Positions 42,545 through 49,312 of a stretch of 64,000 bases of DNA are shown here, one piece after another. Below the pieces are notes generated by a model. The model saw nothing but the letters and a program-made list of their open reading frames with translations, was not told where the DNA came from and ran no database searches. Location of the stretch: contig NZ_CP088018.1 in the NCBI RefSeq assembly GCF_021049265.1, forward strand, positions 744,001 to 808,000, given 5' to 3'. How positions within the stretch are numbered: the first letter of the stretch is position 1; each line of letters begins with the position of its first letter. The DNA comes from Ruania suaedae (GTDB lineage: Bacteria; Actinomycetota; Actinomycetes; Actinomycetales; Beutenbergiaceae). Position numbers and translations under genes: made by a program.

Positions 42545-43873
42545 TCACATCAGGCCGAGTGAGTTGAACGACTCCAGGGCGCCGTCCCAGCTGGTCTCGG
42601 CGTCCTGCTCCTGCGTCACGTCGACCCGCAGGATCGCGTCCTGCACGGCCTGGTGGATCGCGAAGTAGTTCGCGCCCTTGAACGGTGCTCCCTCGATCGC
42701 CTCGGCGCGCGAGGTGAAGACCTCACCGACCGGAGCGTCGTTGAAGAACGGGTTCGTGAAGGCCTGGACCGCCTCGGAGGACTGGGCCTCGATCTGCGAG
42801 GGGAAGGTGCCGGCGTTCTCGAACGCCACGGTCTGCTGCTCCGGTGCGGTCAGCCATGCGGCGAGCTCGGTGGCCGCCTCGGTGTTGGCGCCGGAGGCCG
42901 GCACGGTCAGGAAGGACCCGCCCCAGTTGCCACCGCCACCGGGGAACACATCGGCCACGTTCCAGCCGTCGATCCCACCGGCGCGCTCCTCGATCGGTCC
43001 GGTCATCCAGGCCGGGCACAGCATGGTGGCGAAGCCGTCGTTCTGGAACGCGGCGTCCCAGTCGGCGGTCCACTGCTCCAGGCCGGCGGAGAGCCCGTCG
43101 TCCACGGAGGCGGCGAGGACCTGCTGGTAGAGGTCCTGCACGGCCGAGTTGGAGGCGAGGTCGACAGGTTCGCCGGTGCCGGCATCCTCGTAGGCCGCCT
43201 CGAGCTGGTTCACCATGCCCTGGTAGGTCGGCTGGGCGCCGTCGAACCAGGCCGCGTCGGAGGCGGCCACGAACTCACGTCCGGCGGCGAAGTAGTCCTC
43301 CCAGCTCGCGCCCTCGCCACCGAGCAGCTCGGCCACCTCGGCCGGGTCGGTCGGCAGGCCGGCGTCGGCGAACAGGTCCTGGCGGTAGCAGATCGCCTCC
43401 GGGCCGATGTCGGTGCCGTAGCCGATGAGCTGGCCGTCGATGGTGGTGGCCTGGGCCACCTTCCAGTCGAGCCAGCGGTCCTCGAGCTCGGGGTCGGTCA
43501 GGTCGACGAACAGCTCCGGGTACTGCATCAGCTCGGGCAGCCAGTCCACCTCGATCGCCTCGATGTCGGACAGTCCCTCGCCGCCGGCGGCGATCTTCGT
43601 GGTGAGGTTGGTGCGCGCCGCCTCGGAGGTGTCCGCGGTGACGAGCTCGACCGTCACGCCCGGGTGCTCGGACTCGTACTGGTCGAGCATCTCCTCGGTG
43701 TAGCCGAACTGGTTGAAGGTGGCGACGGTCAGCGTGACCGCCTCGCCGTCGTCGGAGCCGGCGGAGCCGGTGTCCTCGGACTCGCTGCCGCTGTCACCGC
43801 CGCCGCAGGCGGCGAGCGCTGTCATCGCGGCGATGCTCGTGCTCGCCGCGAGGATCCGGGTGCGTGTTCTCAT
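42545..43873 (-). CDS. cebE: Cellobiose-type ABC binding lipoprotein, CebE-like
   Basis: This 442-residue lipoprotein has a signal peptide with basic MRTRTR, a hydrophobic run and the lipobox ALAAC (Cys23), then a Ser/Gly/Asp-rich linker. The mature solute-binding domain opens VTLTVATFNQFGY, with DIEAIEVDWLPELMQYPELF near residue 115, segments that recall CebE-type cello-oligosaccharide-binding proteins. AGGAC precedes ATG 43871-43873. It is first in the operon and lies behind two CebR-box palindromes and a promoter. Confidence 0.92.
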   Translation of the reverse strand: MRTRTRILAASTSIAAMTALAACGGGDSGSESEDTGSAGSDDGEAVTLTVATFNQFGYTEEMLDQYESEHPGVTVELVTADTSEAARTNLTTKIAAGGEGLSDIEAIEVDWLPELMQYPELFVDLTDPELEDRWLDWKVAQATTIDGQLIGYGTDIGPEAICYRQDLFADAGLPTDPAEVAELLGGEGASWEDYFAAGREFVAASDAAWFDGAQPTYQGMVNQLEAAYEDAGTGEPVDLASNSAVQDLYQQVLAASVDDGLSAGLEQWTADWDAAFQNDGFATMLCPAWMTGPIEERAGGIDGWNVADVFPGGGGNWGGSFLTVPASGANTEAATELAAWLTAPEQQTVAFENAGTFPSQIEAQSSEAVQAFTNPFFNDAPVGEVFTSRAEAIEGAPFKGANYFAIHQAVQDAILRVDVTQEQDAETSWDGALESFNSLGLM

Positions 43874-43907
43874 GATGACGTCCTTGTCTGTGTGGGCTTC
43901 GGTGCCG

Positions 43908-43921
43908 TGGTAGCGCTCCCA
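43908..43921. promoter_or_regulatory. CebR-type operator, site 1 (TGGTAGCGCTCCCA)
   Basis: One mismatch from TGGGAGCGCTCCCA, the palindrome bound by the Streptomyces cellobiose repressor CebR. It lies ~35 bases before the cebE-like ATG. Confidence 0.85.
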
Positions 43922-43931
43922 CCTGCAGGGG

Positions 43932-43945
43932 TGGGAGCGCTTCCA
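43932..43945. promoter_or_regulatory. CebR-type operator, site 2 (TGGGAGCGCTTCCA)
   Basis: Also one mismatch from TGGGAGCGCTCCCA, 24 bp centre-to-centre from site 1, at the expected transcription start. Two sites in the same promoter suggest tight repression by the LacI-type protein at the end of the operon. Confidence 0.85.
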
Positions 43946-43955
43946 CACGTGAGTC

Positions 43956-43985
43956 ATGGTGCGCTCGATGGAGGTGAGCCGTCAA
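43956..43985 (-). promoter_or_regulatory. Putative promoter of the cellobiose-type operon
   Basis: On the minus strand TTGACG (43980-43985) and CACCAT (43956-43961) are 18 bases apart; CebR-type sites lie just downstream. The remaining gap to 44,083 holds nothing else I recognise. Confidence 0.5.
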
Positions 43986-44082
43986 GCCTCACCAGCGGCG
44001 CAGCAGCGCCCGTGCGACCCTCCGGTGTGCATCGGTGCAGGTCAGGGCGCTGGGTCGGGCGACAATGTGTCCGGATTGTTAC

Positions 44083-44769
44083 CTAGCGGCGCCGACGGCG
44101 CACCGCGCGACCGGCAAGGCTCCGCCATCGCCGGAAGCTCGGACGGGGTGGCTTCCACCCGATCGCCTCCGGTAGCACCCACCCTCGCCACTGGGCGAGC
44201 AGGCACAGCACGGCGCCGAGCCCTGCACCGGCGAGACCGCCGACGGTGCTGGCGCCGAGCAGGGTGACGGCGGTGGCCAGGACGGCTGCGGCGAGCGCGC
44301 AGGTGGCGTACAGGGTGGACCGTCCCAGGATCCGGGGGACCTGGCGCATCACCACGTCCCGGACGAAGCCGCCCCCGACGGCGGTGACCACCCCGAGCAT
44401 CACCGCGGCCAGCGGGCCGAGCCCGACGGCGAGCGCCTTCTGCGCCCCCACCGCGGCCCACAGGCCCAGTGCCAGCGCATCGATCGGCGGGAACGCGCGG
44501 TCCCAGATGCGCCCTTCGAGCCGCACCGCGAAGGCGATCACCGCACCGGCCAGGGCGGTGAGCACGTAGGCGTTGTCGGTCAACGCCACGGGTGGCCCGG
44601 CCTGCAGCAGCGTGTCCCGGATCATGCCGCCGCCGAGGCCGGAGAGGATCGCGAGCACCGCGAACCCGATCGGGTCGAGCCGGTGGGCCCGGGCGACCAC
44701 GCCGCCCAGGATCGCGTTGAAGAGCACCCCGGTCAGATCGAGCCAGCGGATGAGGGCGTCGGGATCCAT
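44083..44769 (-). CDS. Trimeric intracellular cation (TRIC) channel family protein
   Basis: This 228-residue membrane protein has two homologous three-helix units, each with a Gly-rich kink: LSGLGGGMIRDTLL near residue 45 and TAVGGGFVRDVVM near 130. This is the UPF0126/TRIC pattern, in which trimers conduct monovalent cations. A very basic C-terminal tail (RRRR) follows the last helix. The ribosome site is weak. It lies 49 bases downstream of lsr2 on the same strand and may be co-transcribed. Confidence 0.92.
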   Translation of the reverse strand: MDPDALIRWLDLTGVLFNAILGGVVARAHRLDPIGFAVLAILSGLGGGMIRDTLLQAGPPVALTDNAYVLTALAGAVIAFAVRLEGRIWDRAFPPIDALALGLWAAVGAQKALAVGLGPLAAVMLGVVTAVGGGFVRDVVMRQVPRILGRSTLYATCALAAAVLATAVTLLGASTVGGLAGAGLGAVLCLLAQWRGWVLPEAIGWKPPRPSFRRWRSLAGRAVRRRRR

Positions 44770-44818
44770 CAGGTCCGCACCCGTGCGCCCACGTCAGCCT
44801 CCGCAGCGGTCGACGGGC

Positions 44819-45145
44819 TCAGTTGCCGGCGGCGCGGAACTGCTCGATCACATCGGCGGGCACGCGTGTGCGGGCCGGCAGGGTGATCCCGCGCGAGCGC
44901 GCCCACTCCCGCACCGCGCGGGTGTCGACCGGTGTCTCGTCCCGGACGGACCCGCCCTCGGCGACGCCCCCGCGTACCCGGCGGGCCGCTGCGGCGTACG
45001 GCGCGAGCGCGCGCACCAGCTTGTCGCGGTTGGCGCCGTTGAGATCGATCTCGTAGACGGCGTCCTCGAGCGAGAAGCGCACGGTGTGCTGGGCTTCGGT
45101 GCCGTCGAGGTCGTCGGTCAGATCGACGATCGTCCTGGTGGCCAC
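44819..45145 (-). CDS. lsr2: Lsr2-family nucleoid protein
   Basis: This 108-residue H-NS-like xenogeneic silencer has an N-terminal oligomerisation domain (RTIVDLTDDLDG, VRFSLEDAVYEIDLN) and a C-terminal DNA-binding domain (VREWARSRGITLPARTRVPADVIEQF). The AT-hook-like RGR of mycobacterial Lsr2 reads RTR here, keeping both arginines but losing the glycine that fits the minor groove. GTG 45143-45145 follows GGAG; an ATG at 45175 would add ten residues. Silences AT-rich, foreign DNA. Confidence 0.93.
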   Translation of the reverse strand: MATRTIVDLTDDLDGTEAQHTVRFSLEDAVYEIDLNGANRDKLVRALAPYAAAARRVRGGVAEGGSVRDETPVDTRAVREWARSRGITLPARTRVPADVIEQFRAAGN

Positions 45146-45216
45146 GTGGTCTCCTGGGTCGAGGGGTGAGGCCATCGTAGGACGTGCACGGTGCCGCCGG
45201 TGCCGGTCCTGCTCGC

Positions 45217-45222
45217 TACTGT
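45217..45222 (+). promoter_or_regulatory. -10 box of a leaderless three-gene operon
   Basis: TACTGT ends 6 bases before ATG 45229 with no ribosome site, so the transcript likely starts at the ATG. Confidence 0.55.
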
Positions 45223-45228
45223 GGCGTC

Positions 45229-45861
45229 ATGAGCCCCCCACCTGCGCGCGCGCGGCTGTCCCACGCCTGGGCGCGGGCGACGGCCACGCGGTGGCGGCAG
45301 GTCGGCGTCGGGCTCGCCCTCGGTGTGGTGCTGGCGCCGGTCGGAGTGGCGACCGTGGGTGGTTTCGCCACCGCGGACGAGGTCCAGGTGGAGCGCTACG
45401 ACGTCGGGGAGCGGGTCGAGCTGGGGCAGGTGGACGCCGTGGTGGTCTCCTCCTTCGTCTCGGACGAGGTCTACTCCTCCGGGCTGCCCGAGGGGGCCTC
45501 TGCGTGGGCGGGCCTGGTCGTCGAGGTCGTCAACCCCGGCCGGGACGAGGTCATCCTCAGCCGGGAGCTCTTCCGGGTGCCAGGGGTGGGTGCGACGCAG
45601 GAGCAGCCGTGGATGACGATGGTCGTCAGCGACGCCTCGGTCCTCGTCGGCCTCCCACCCGATGTCGCGGTGGAGGTGGCGCTGTTGTGGCCGGTCGAGG
45701 AGGCGGGGGCGGGCGGGAGCCTCGAGGTCGAGCTCTATCCCGTCCTTGCGAGCGCCAGCTTCCTCGATCCCGGCAGCACGCTCTGGCAGCCCGAGGCGCT
45801 GCTCGGTGTGGTGTCGGTCCCGATCGATGCGCCGCCGCCGACGCTGGTGGAGGAGGAGTGA
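45229..45861 (+). CDS. Membrane-anchored exported protein 1 of 3 (unknown function)
   Basis: This 210-residue protein has a basic N-tail, one membrane span near residues 28-50 (VGVGLALGVVLAPVGVATV) and an extracellular part of ~155 residues that looks all-beta (alternating hydrophobic strands such as VDAVVVSSFV, AGLVVEVVN, EVILSRELF). No catalytic motif is visible. The layout recalls DUF4352-like immunoglobulin-type domains. Its last bases overlap the next gene (GTGA at 45858-45861), so it heads a coupled operon of three similarly built proteins. Function unknown. Confidence 0.8.
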   Translation: MSPPPARARLSHAWARATATRWRQVGVGLALGVVLAPVGVATVGGFATADEVQVERYDVGERVELGQVDAVVVSSFVSDEVYSSGLPEGASAWAGLVVEVVNPGRDEVILSRELFRVPGVGATQEQPWMTMVVSDASVLVGLPPDVAVEVALLWPVEEAGAGGSLEVELYPVLASASFLDPGSTLWQPEALLGVVSVPIDAPPPTLVEEE

Positions 45862-46424
45862 GGCCCGCGCGGGTGTCGCTCGTGGTCAGCGTCGTCCTCG
45901 TGCTCGCGGCGGGGGTCGGCGTGAACGCACTGGACGAGCGGACGTCCCCCTCGGGCTCGGTGAGCACGCCGTTCTCGCTCGGGGAGGACGTGGAGGTCGG
46001 GAACTACCGGGTTCACGTGCATGGTGCCCGGGCGGCGCAGACGCTCGAGGACGACGGTGAGCTGCTCACGACCGCCGGCCGCTGGGTGATCGTCGATCTG
46101 TCCTACGCCGCTGTCCGCTCGCCCGAGTACTCGGCCTCCATGGGGCTGCGCGATTCCCAGGGACGCATGTACACGGTCTCCAACCGGTCCCCGGTCTCGG
46201 GATGGCCGGTCGCGCCCGATACCTGGATGCGCGGCGAGGTCGCGTTCGAGGTGGCCTCGGACTCCGTCGGTGAGATGACGTTGTTCGTCTGGCCCTTCCG
46301 GCGCTCGCTCTCCGAGGACGCACCGGTCGGATACGCCACGACCCGGGTGACGGTCGAGGACGTGGCCTCCGAGGAGTCGGCGGTGCTGGCGGAGCCGGAG
46401 CTCCTCGAGGCGGGGGAGCGATGA
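45858..46424 (+). CDS. Membrane-anchored exported protein 2 of 3 (unknown function)
   Basis: This 188-residue protein has a short N-tail, an N-terminal hydrophobic segment (SLVVSVVLVLAAGVGV, residues ~6-22) acting as signal anchor, then an all-beta extracellular domain with NYRVHVHGARAAQTL, RWVIVDLSYAAV and EVAFEVAS strands, the spacing of DUF4352-like sandwiches. GTG 45858 overlaps the previous stop and a GGAGGAGGA site lies just upstream. Its stop overlaps the third gene. Gene 2 has the clearest beta-sandwich pattern of the three. Confidence 0.8.
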   Translation: MRPARVSLVVSVVLVLAAGVGVNALDERTSPSGSVSTPFSLGEDVEVGNYRVHVHGARAAQTLEDDGELLTTAGRWVIVDLSYAAVRSPEYSASMGLRDSQGRMYTVSNRSPVSGWPVAPDTWMRGEVAFEVASDSVGEMTLFVWPFRRSLSEDAPVGYATTRVTVEDVASEESAVLAEPELLEAGER

Positions 46425-46966
46425 GCGCGATGAGTCCCACCGGCGGTCGTCTGCGGACTCCTCGCCTGCTCGTACTTGTCGCGGTGCTCGCCCTGGTGGC
46501 ACTGGGCTGGCAGGTCACGCGCGAGGCGCGGGTCAACTGGTGGCCGACCGGTCCGCACGAGGCGATCGGTCCGGGTGAGGATTTCGCCGGTGTGCAGGTC
46601 GAGCTCGTCGGTCTCGAACCAGCCGGCCGGGTGACCGAGTGGGACACGCCGTGGTCGCCACCGGAGGGCTTCGAGGCCTGGCGTACCTCGCTCGCCGTGA
46701 CCACCACGCAGGAGGAGCTGGTCTCGATGGAGGTGCTGGTGGAGACCGCCGACGGGCGGCAGTTCGCGGCGGGCGAGCACGTGCCGTTCAGTGCCGACGG
46801 GTACGAGTGGTCGCTGAGCGTGGCCGTCCCCGAGGAGGGGGAGGACCCGATTCCGGAGGTGCAGCACCTGCTCGTGCTGTTGCCCGCGGATGCCGAGCCG
46901 GCGGCGGTGCGGATCGAGACGACGCTGCTGTATCCGCAGTACGTCCGGCTGCCGGTGGCGCAGTAG
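46421..46966 (+). CDS. Membrane-anchored exported protein 3 of 3 (unknown function)
   Basis: This 181-residue protein has a membrane anchor near residues 15-31 (LLVLVAVLALVALGWQV) followed by a beta-rich extracellular domain (VQVELVGLEPAG, WRTSLAVTTTQ, VSMEVLVETADG). The ATG overlaps the previous TGA. It shares the order and size of the two upstream proteins but little exact sequence, as expected for old duplicates. No family is recognised. Confidence 0.8.
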   Translation: MSAMSPTGGRLRTPRLLVLVAVLALVALGWQVTREARVNWWPTGPHEAIGPGEDFAGVQVELVGLEPAGRVTEWDTPWSPPEGFEAWRTSLAVTTTQEELVSMEVLVETADGRQFAAGEHVPFSADGYEWSLSVAVPEEGEDPIPEVQHLLVLLPADAEPAAVRIETTLLYPQYVRLPVAQ

Positions 46967-46982
46967 CCCTGAGTACCTCCGA

Positions 46983-47010
46983 CCGGTGCGCAGGGCTGTC
47001 AGCGCACCGG
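46983..47010. terminator. Bidirectional terminator hairpin
   Basis: CCGGTGCGC and GCGCACCGG pair around a 10-base loop that includes the stop codon of the minus-strand membrane gene (46999-47001). It sits between convergent operons. Confidence 0.7.
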
Positions 47011-48309
47011 GCGGGCGGGCAGACGCAGGGCGGTGGGTGCACCGAGCCGGGCGAGGAGCCGGTCGGCGGTCGCAGCGAGCAGGGTCGCCGTCAGAACCAT
47101 GGTGGCGATGTCGGAGGCGATGGTCAGCGGCTCCCACCATGCGTTCCATGCGAGCCCGTCCATCCACGGCACGATCGCGCGGAAGAGGCCCCACACCGCG
47201 TAGGGCACGAAGGTGAGCAGCAGGTAGAGGAGGCTGTAGGCAGCCAGGGGCGCCCACCCCGAGCGGACCATCAACCCCAGGCCCGCCATGAGCATCCCGA
47301 ACCGGCCCTCCGGCTGGCTCATCCGCTCCCAGGCGCGCGCCACGCGTGGGTCCTGCGCCCGGTCGGTGAAGCGGCCGGAGAACGGGACCCTGGCCGAGAG
47401 GTCGGCGGCGCTGACCAGCTCCGAGGTGCGCACGCCGTAGATGACCAGGCCGATCGTCAGCCACGCCAGCGGCACCACGATCGCCGTTACCGCGCCGGCG
47501 AGCACGGCGCCGCCCGCTCCGATCAGCCAGGAGACGACACCGCCCAGGGAGGGCAGCACGAGGGTCACCCCGTCCCACCAGGCTCCGACGGCCCGGGCGA
47601 TCACCCGGGAGTGCCACCAGCCGTTGACACCGTTGACGAGATAGCCGATCACACCGGCGCCGAGCACGATCCAGACCAGCTCGAAGTAGCCGACGACGAT
47701 CCGCAGGCTCATCCGGACCGGTGCCTCCTGGTCGTGCCAGAGCGAGTCGCGCTCGACGAGCTGGGACCCGATGCGGCGCAGCACGAGCGCCACGACGACG
47801 ATCGCGAGCACGATCGGGGACGTGGCGTCCGCGAGCCGGGCGGTGCCGTCGACGTCGCCGATGTCCATCCGGGCGAAGTCGTCCTCGAGGCCGGCGAGGG
47901 AGTAGGTACGCCCGTCCTCGCGCAGCCCGCCGCCGCTCTCGTAGACCACCAGGAACGGCACGAGCACGCTGCCCAGCGCGGCGATGAGATCGCGCACGAC
48001 GCTGCGCGAGCGGGCACGGCGGCGCAGCACCAGCAGGATCGCGACAGTGGTCAGCAGCGTGGCGAAGGGCACCAGGGTGAGGGTGAGCATCCCCGGCACG
48101 GCACCGAGGCGGCCGGCCAGGACGGACAGGTCCTGCAGGTAGAGGCGCACGGTGACACCGACCAGCGCCAGCACCAGCACGGTGAACCCGTGGGTGCGCA
48201 GCAGCCGGACGGTGGTCGCCAGCAGTGCCACCAGCTCCACCACGAGCGCGCGGAAGGAGAACGGGTCCCCCGCATGGGCGACGTCGGCGGGCCGCGGGAG
48301 GGTGGTCAC
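46999..48309 (-). CDS. Polytopic membrane protein of unknown function
   Basis: This 436-residue protein has about eight to ten hydrophobic segments, for example near residues 22-55, 68-90, 105-125, 160-180, 205-230 and 250-300. Extramembrane loops are rich in Asp, Arg and Glu (FARMDIGDVDGTARLADA near 145). No transporter signature is seen. GTG 48307-48309 overlaps the alpha/beta-hydrolase stop (GTGA), so it is translationally coupled to it. Two longer open frames on this stretch are shadows. Function cannot be assigned. Confidence 0.78.
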   Translation of the reverse strand: MTTLPRPADVAHAGDPFSFRALVVELVALLATTVRLLRTHGFTVLVLALVGVTVRLYLQDLSVLAGRLGAVPGMLTLTLVPFATLLTTVAILLVLRRRARSRSVVRDLIAALGSVLVPFLVVYESGGGLREDGRTYSLAGLEDDFARMDIGDVDGTARLADATSPIVLAIVVVALVLRRIGSQLVERDSLWHDQEAPVRMSLRIVVGYFELVWIVLGAGVIGYLVNGVNGWWHSRVIARAVGAWWDGVTLVLPSLGGVVSWLIGAGGAVLAGAVTAIVVPLAWLTIGLVIYGVRTSELVSAADLSARVPFSGRFTDRAQDPRVARAWERMSQPEGRFGMLMAGLGLMVRSGWAPLAAYSLLYLLLTFVPYAVWGLFRAIVPWMDGLAWNAWWEPLTIASDIATMVLTATLLAATADRLLARLGAPTALRLPARPVR

Positions 48310-49268
48310 GAGGGTGAGGATAGCGAGCCGGTCCCGTCGGCGGGCAGCCGGCGAGCCAGCCAGTCCAGGACGGTCTGCACATACCGGGCACGCACCCGCG
48401 GGCTCGAGAGGGCGAGATCGTGGCGGCCGCCGTCGAACCGGCGCACGCTGACGTCCGGCCCCAGCCGGGGCGCGCGGGCCCACATCTGCTCCACGTCGAG
48501 CACGCAGTCGGCGCCGGCGAGGTCGGCGGCGCTCGGGTGGCCCGGGTGGCCGCTGCGCCCGGAGGTGCACACCAGCACGGGCACCTGGACGTCGAGCCCG
48601 CGGGCGATGCGGGCGTGGCCCCGCCGCACGGCCCGCAACCAGCCGGCATGGACGGGGACGTCCTCGATGGGTTTGCGGGTGAGGTCGTAGTCCCAGTCCC
48701 CACCGGCGGAGACGTGCAGGCTGCGGCCGTATGCCTCGCCCAGGGTGCTCACCCGCAGCATCGGCCAGCGCCCGCCGAGCACATCGACGATCCGGGTGGT
48801 GACCACCCGGTTCAGCCAGGAGGAGTTCAGGTCGAACCAGGGACTGTTCAGCACCAGGGCGTCGACGGCGCCGGAGTGGTCGGAGGCGTACAGGGAGGCG
48901 ATCAGCCCGCCGGTGGAGTGCCCCAGCAGTACCACCTCCTCGGCGCCGGCGCGGAGCCGGTTCAGTGCGAGGGTGATCTCCTCGTCGTAGGTGCGCAGGT
49001 CGGCCACGAAGCTCGGTGGGCGGCCGGGCCGGATCGAGCGGCCGCAGTCGCGCAGGTCGAGGGCGTGGAAGGTGTAGCCGGCATCGAGCCACGCCTGGGC
49101 GTGCTCGGTCTGGAAGAAGTAGTCGGTGAAGCCGTGCAGGTACAGCACCGCGCGGGTCGAGCTCGGAGTCCCCGCGCTGACCAGGGTCGCGACGGCCTCG
49201 CCTCCGGCGTCGGGTCGCAGCGGCAGGGTCTGCTGCTGCCAGGGCTCACCCAGGATGTCGGTCACCAT
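48306..49268 (-). CDS. Alpha/beta hydrolase (serine aminopeptidase/lysophospholipase-like)
   Basis: This 320-residue protein has an alpha/beta-hydrolase fold with LYLHGFTDYFF near residue 43 (oxyanion loop), the nucleophile elbow GHSTGG (Ser118), a likely acid Asp in CVLDVEQ and the His in GGRHDLALSS near 288. It is similar to monoacylglycerol-lipase-like S33 proteins. No signal peptide, so cytoplasmic. A TAGCCT -10 box 6 bases before ATG 49266-49268 indicates a leaderless transcript. It is coupled to the membrane-protein gene behind it. Confidence 0.88.
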   Translation of the reverse strand: MVTDILGEPWQQQTLPLRPDAGGEAVATLVSAGTPSSTRAVLYLHGFTDYFFQTEHAQAWLDAGYTFHALDLRDCGRSIRPGRPPSFVADLRTYDEEITLALNRLRAGAEEVVLLGHSTGGLIASLYASDHSGAVDALVLNSPWFDLNSSWLNRVVTTRIVDVLGGRWPMLRVSTLGEAYGRSLHVSAGGDWDYDLTRKPIEDVPVHAGWLRAVRRGHARIARGLDVQVPVLVCTSGRSGHPGHPSAADLAGADCVLDVEQMWARAPRLGPDVSVRRFDGGRHDLALSSPRVRARYVQTVLDWLARRLPADGTGSLSSPS

Positions 49269-49274
49269 GCAGCG

Positions 49275-49280
49275 AGGCTA
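49275..49280 (-). promoter_or_regulatory. -10 box of leaderless hydrolase operon
   Basis: TAGCCT on the minus strand ends 6 bases before ATG 49268 with no ribosome site between. Confidence 0.45.
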
Positions 49281-49312
49281 GTGTGCCTGGCCCTCGAGCG
49301 GCGCCGGTGGGG

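Noticed and set aside
46103-48703. 866-codon minus-strand frame over the exported-protein operon and membrane gene
   Set aside because: Composition is Arg/Pro/Ala-rich without motifs and it overlaps several genes with clear start/stop coupling.
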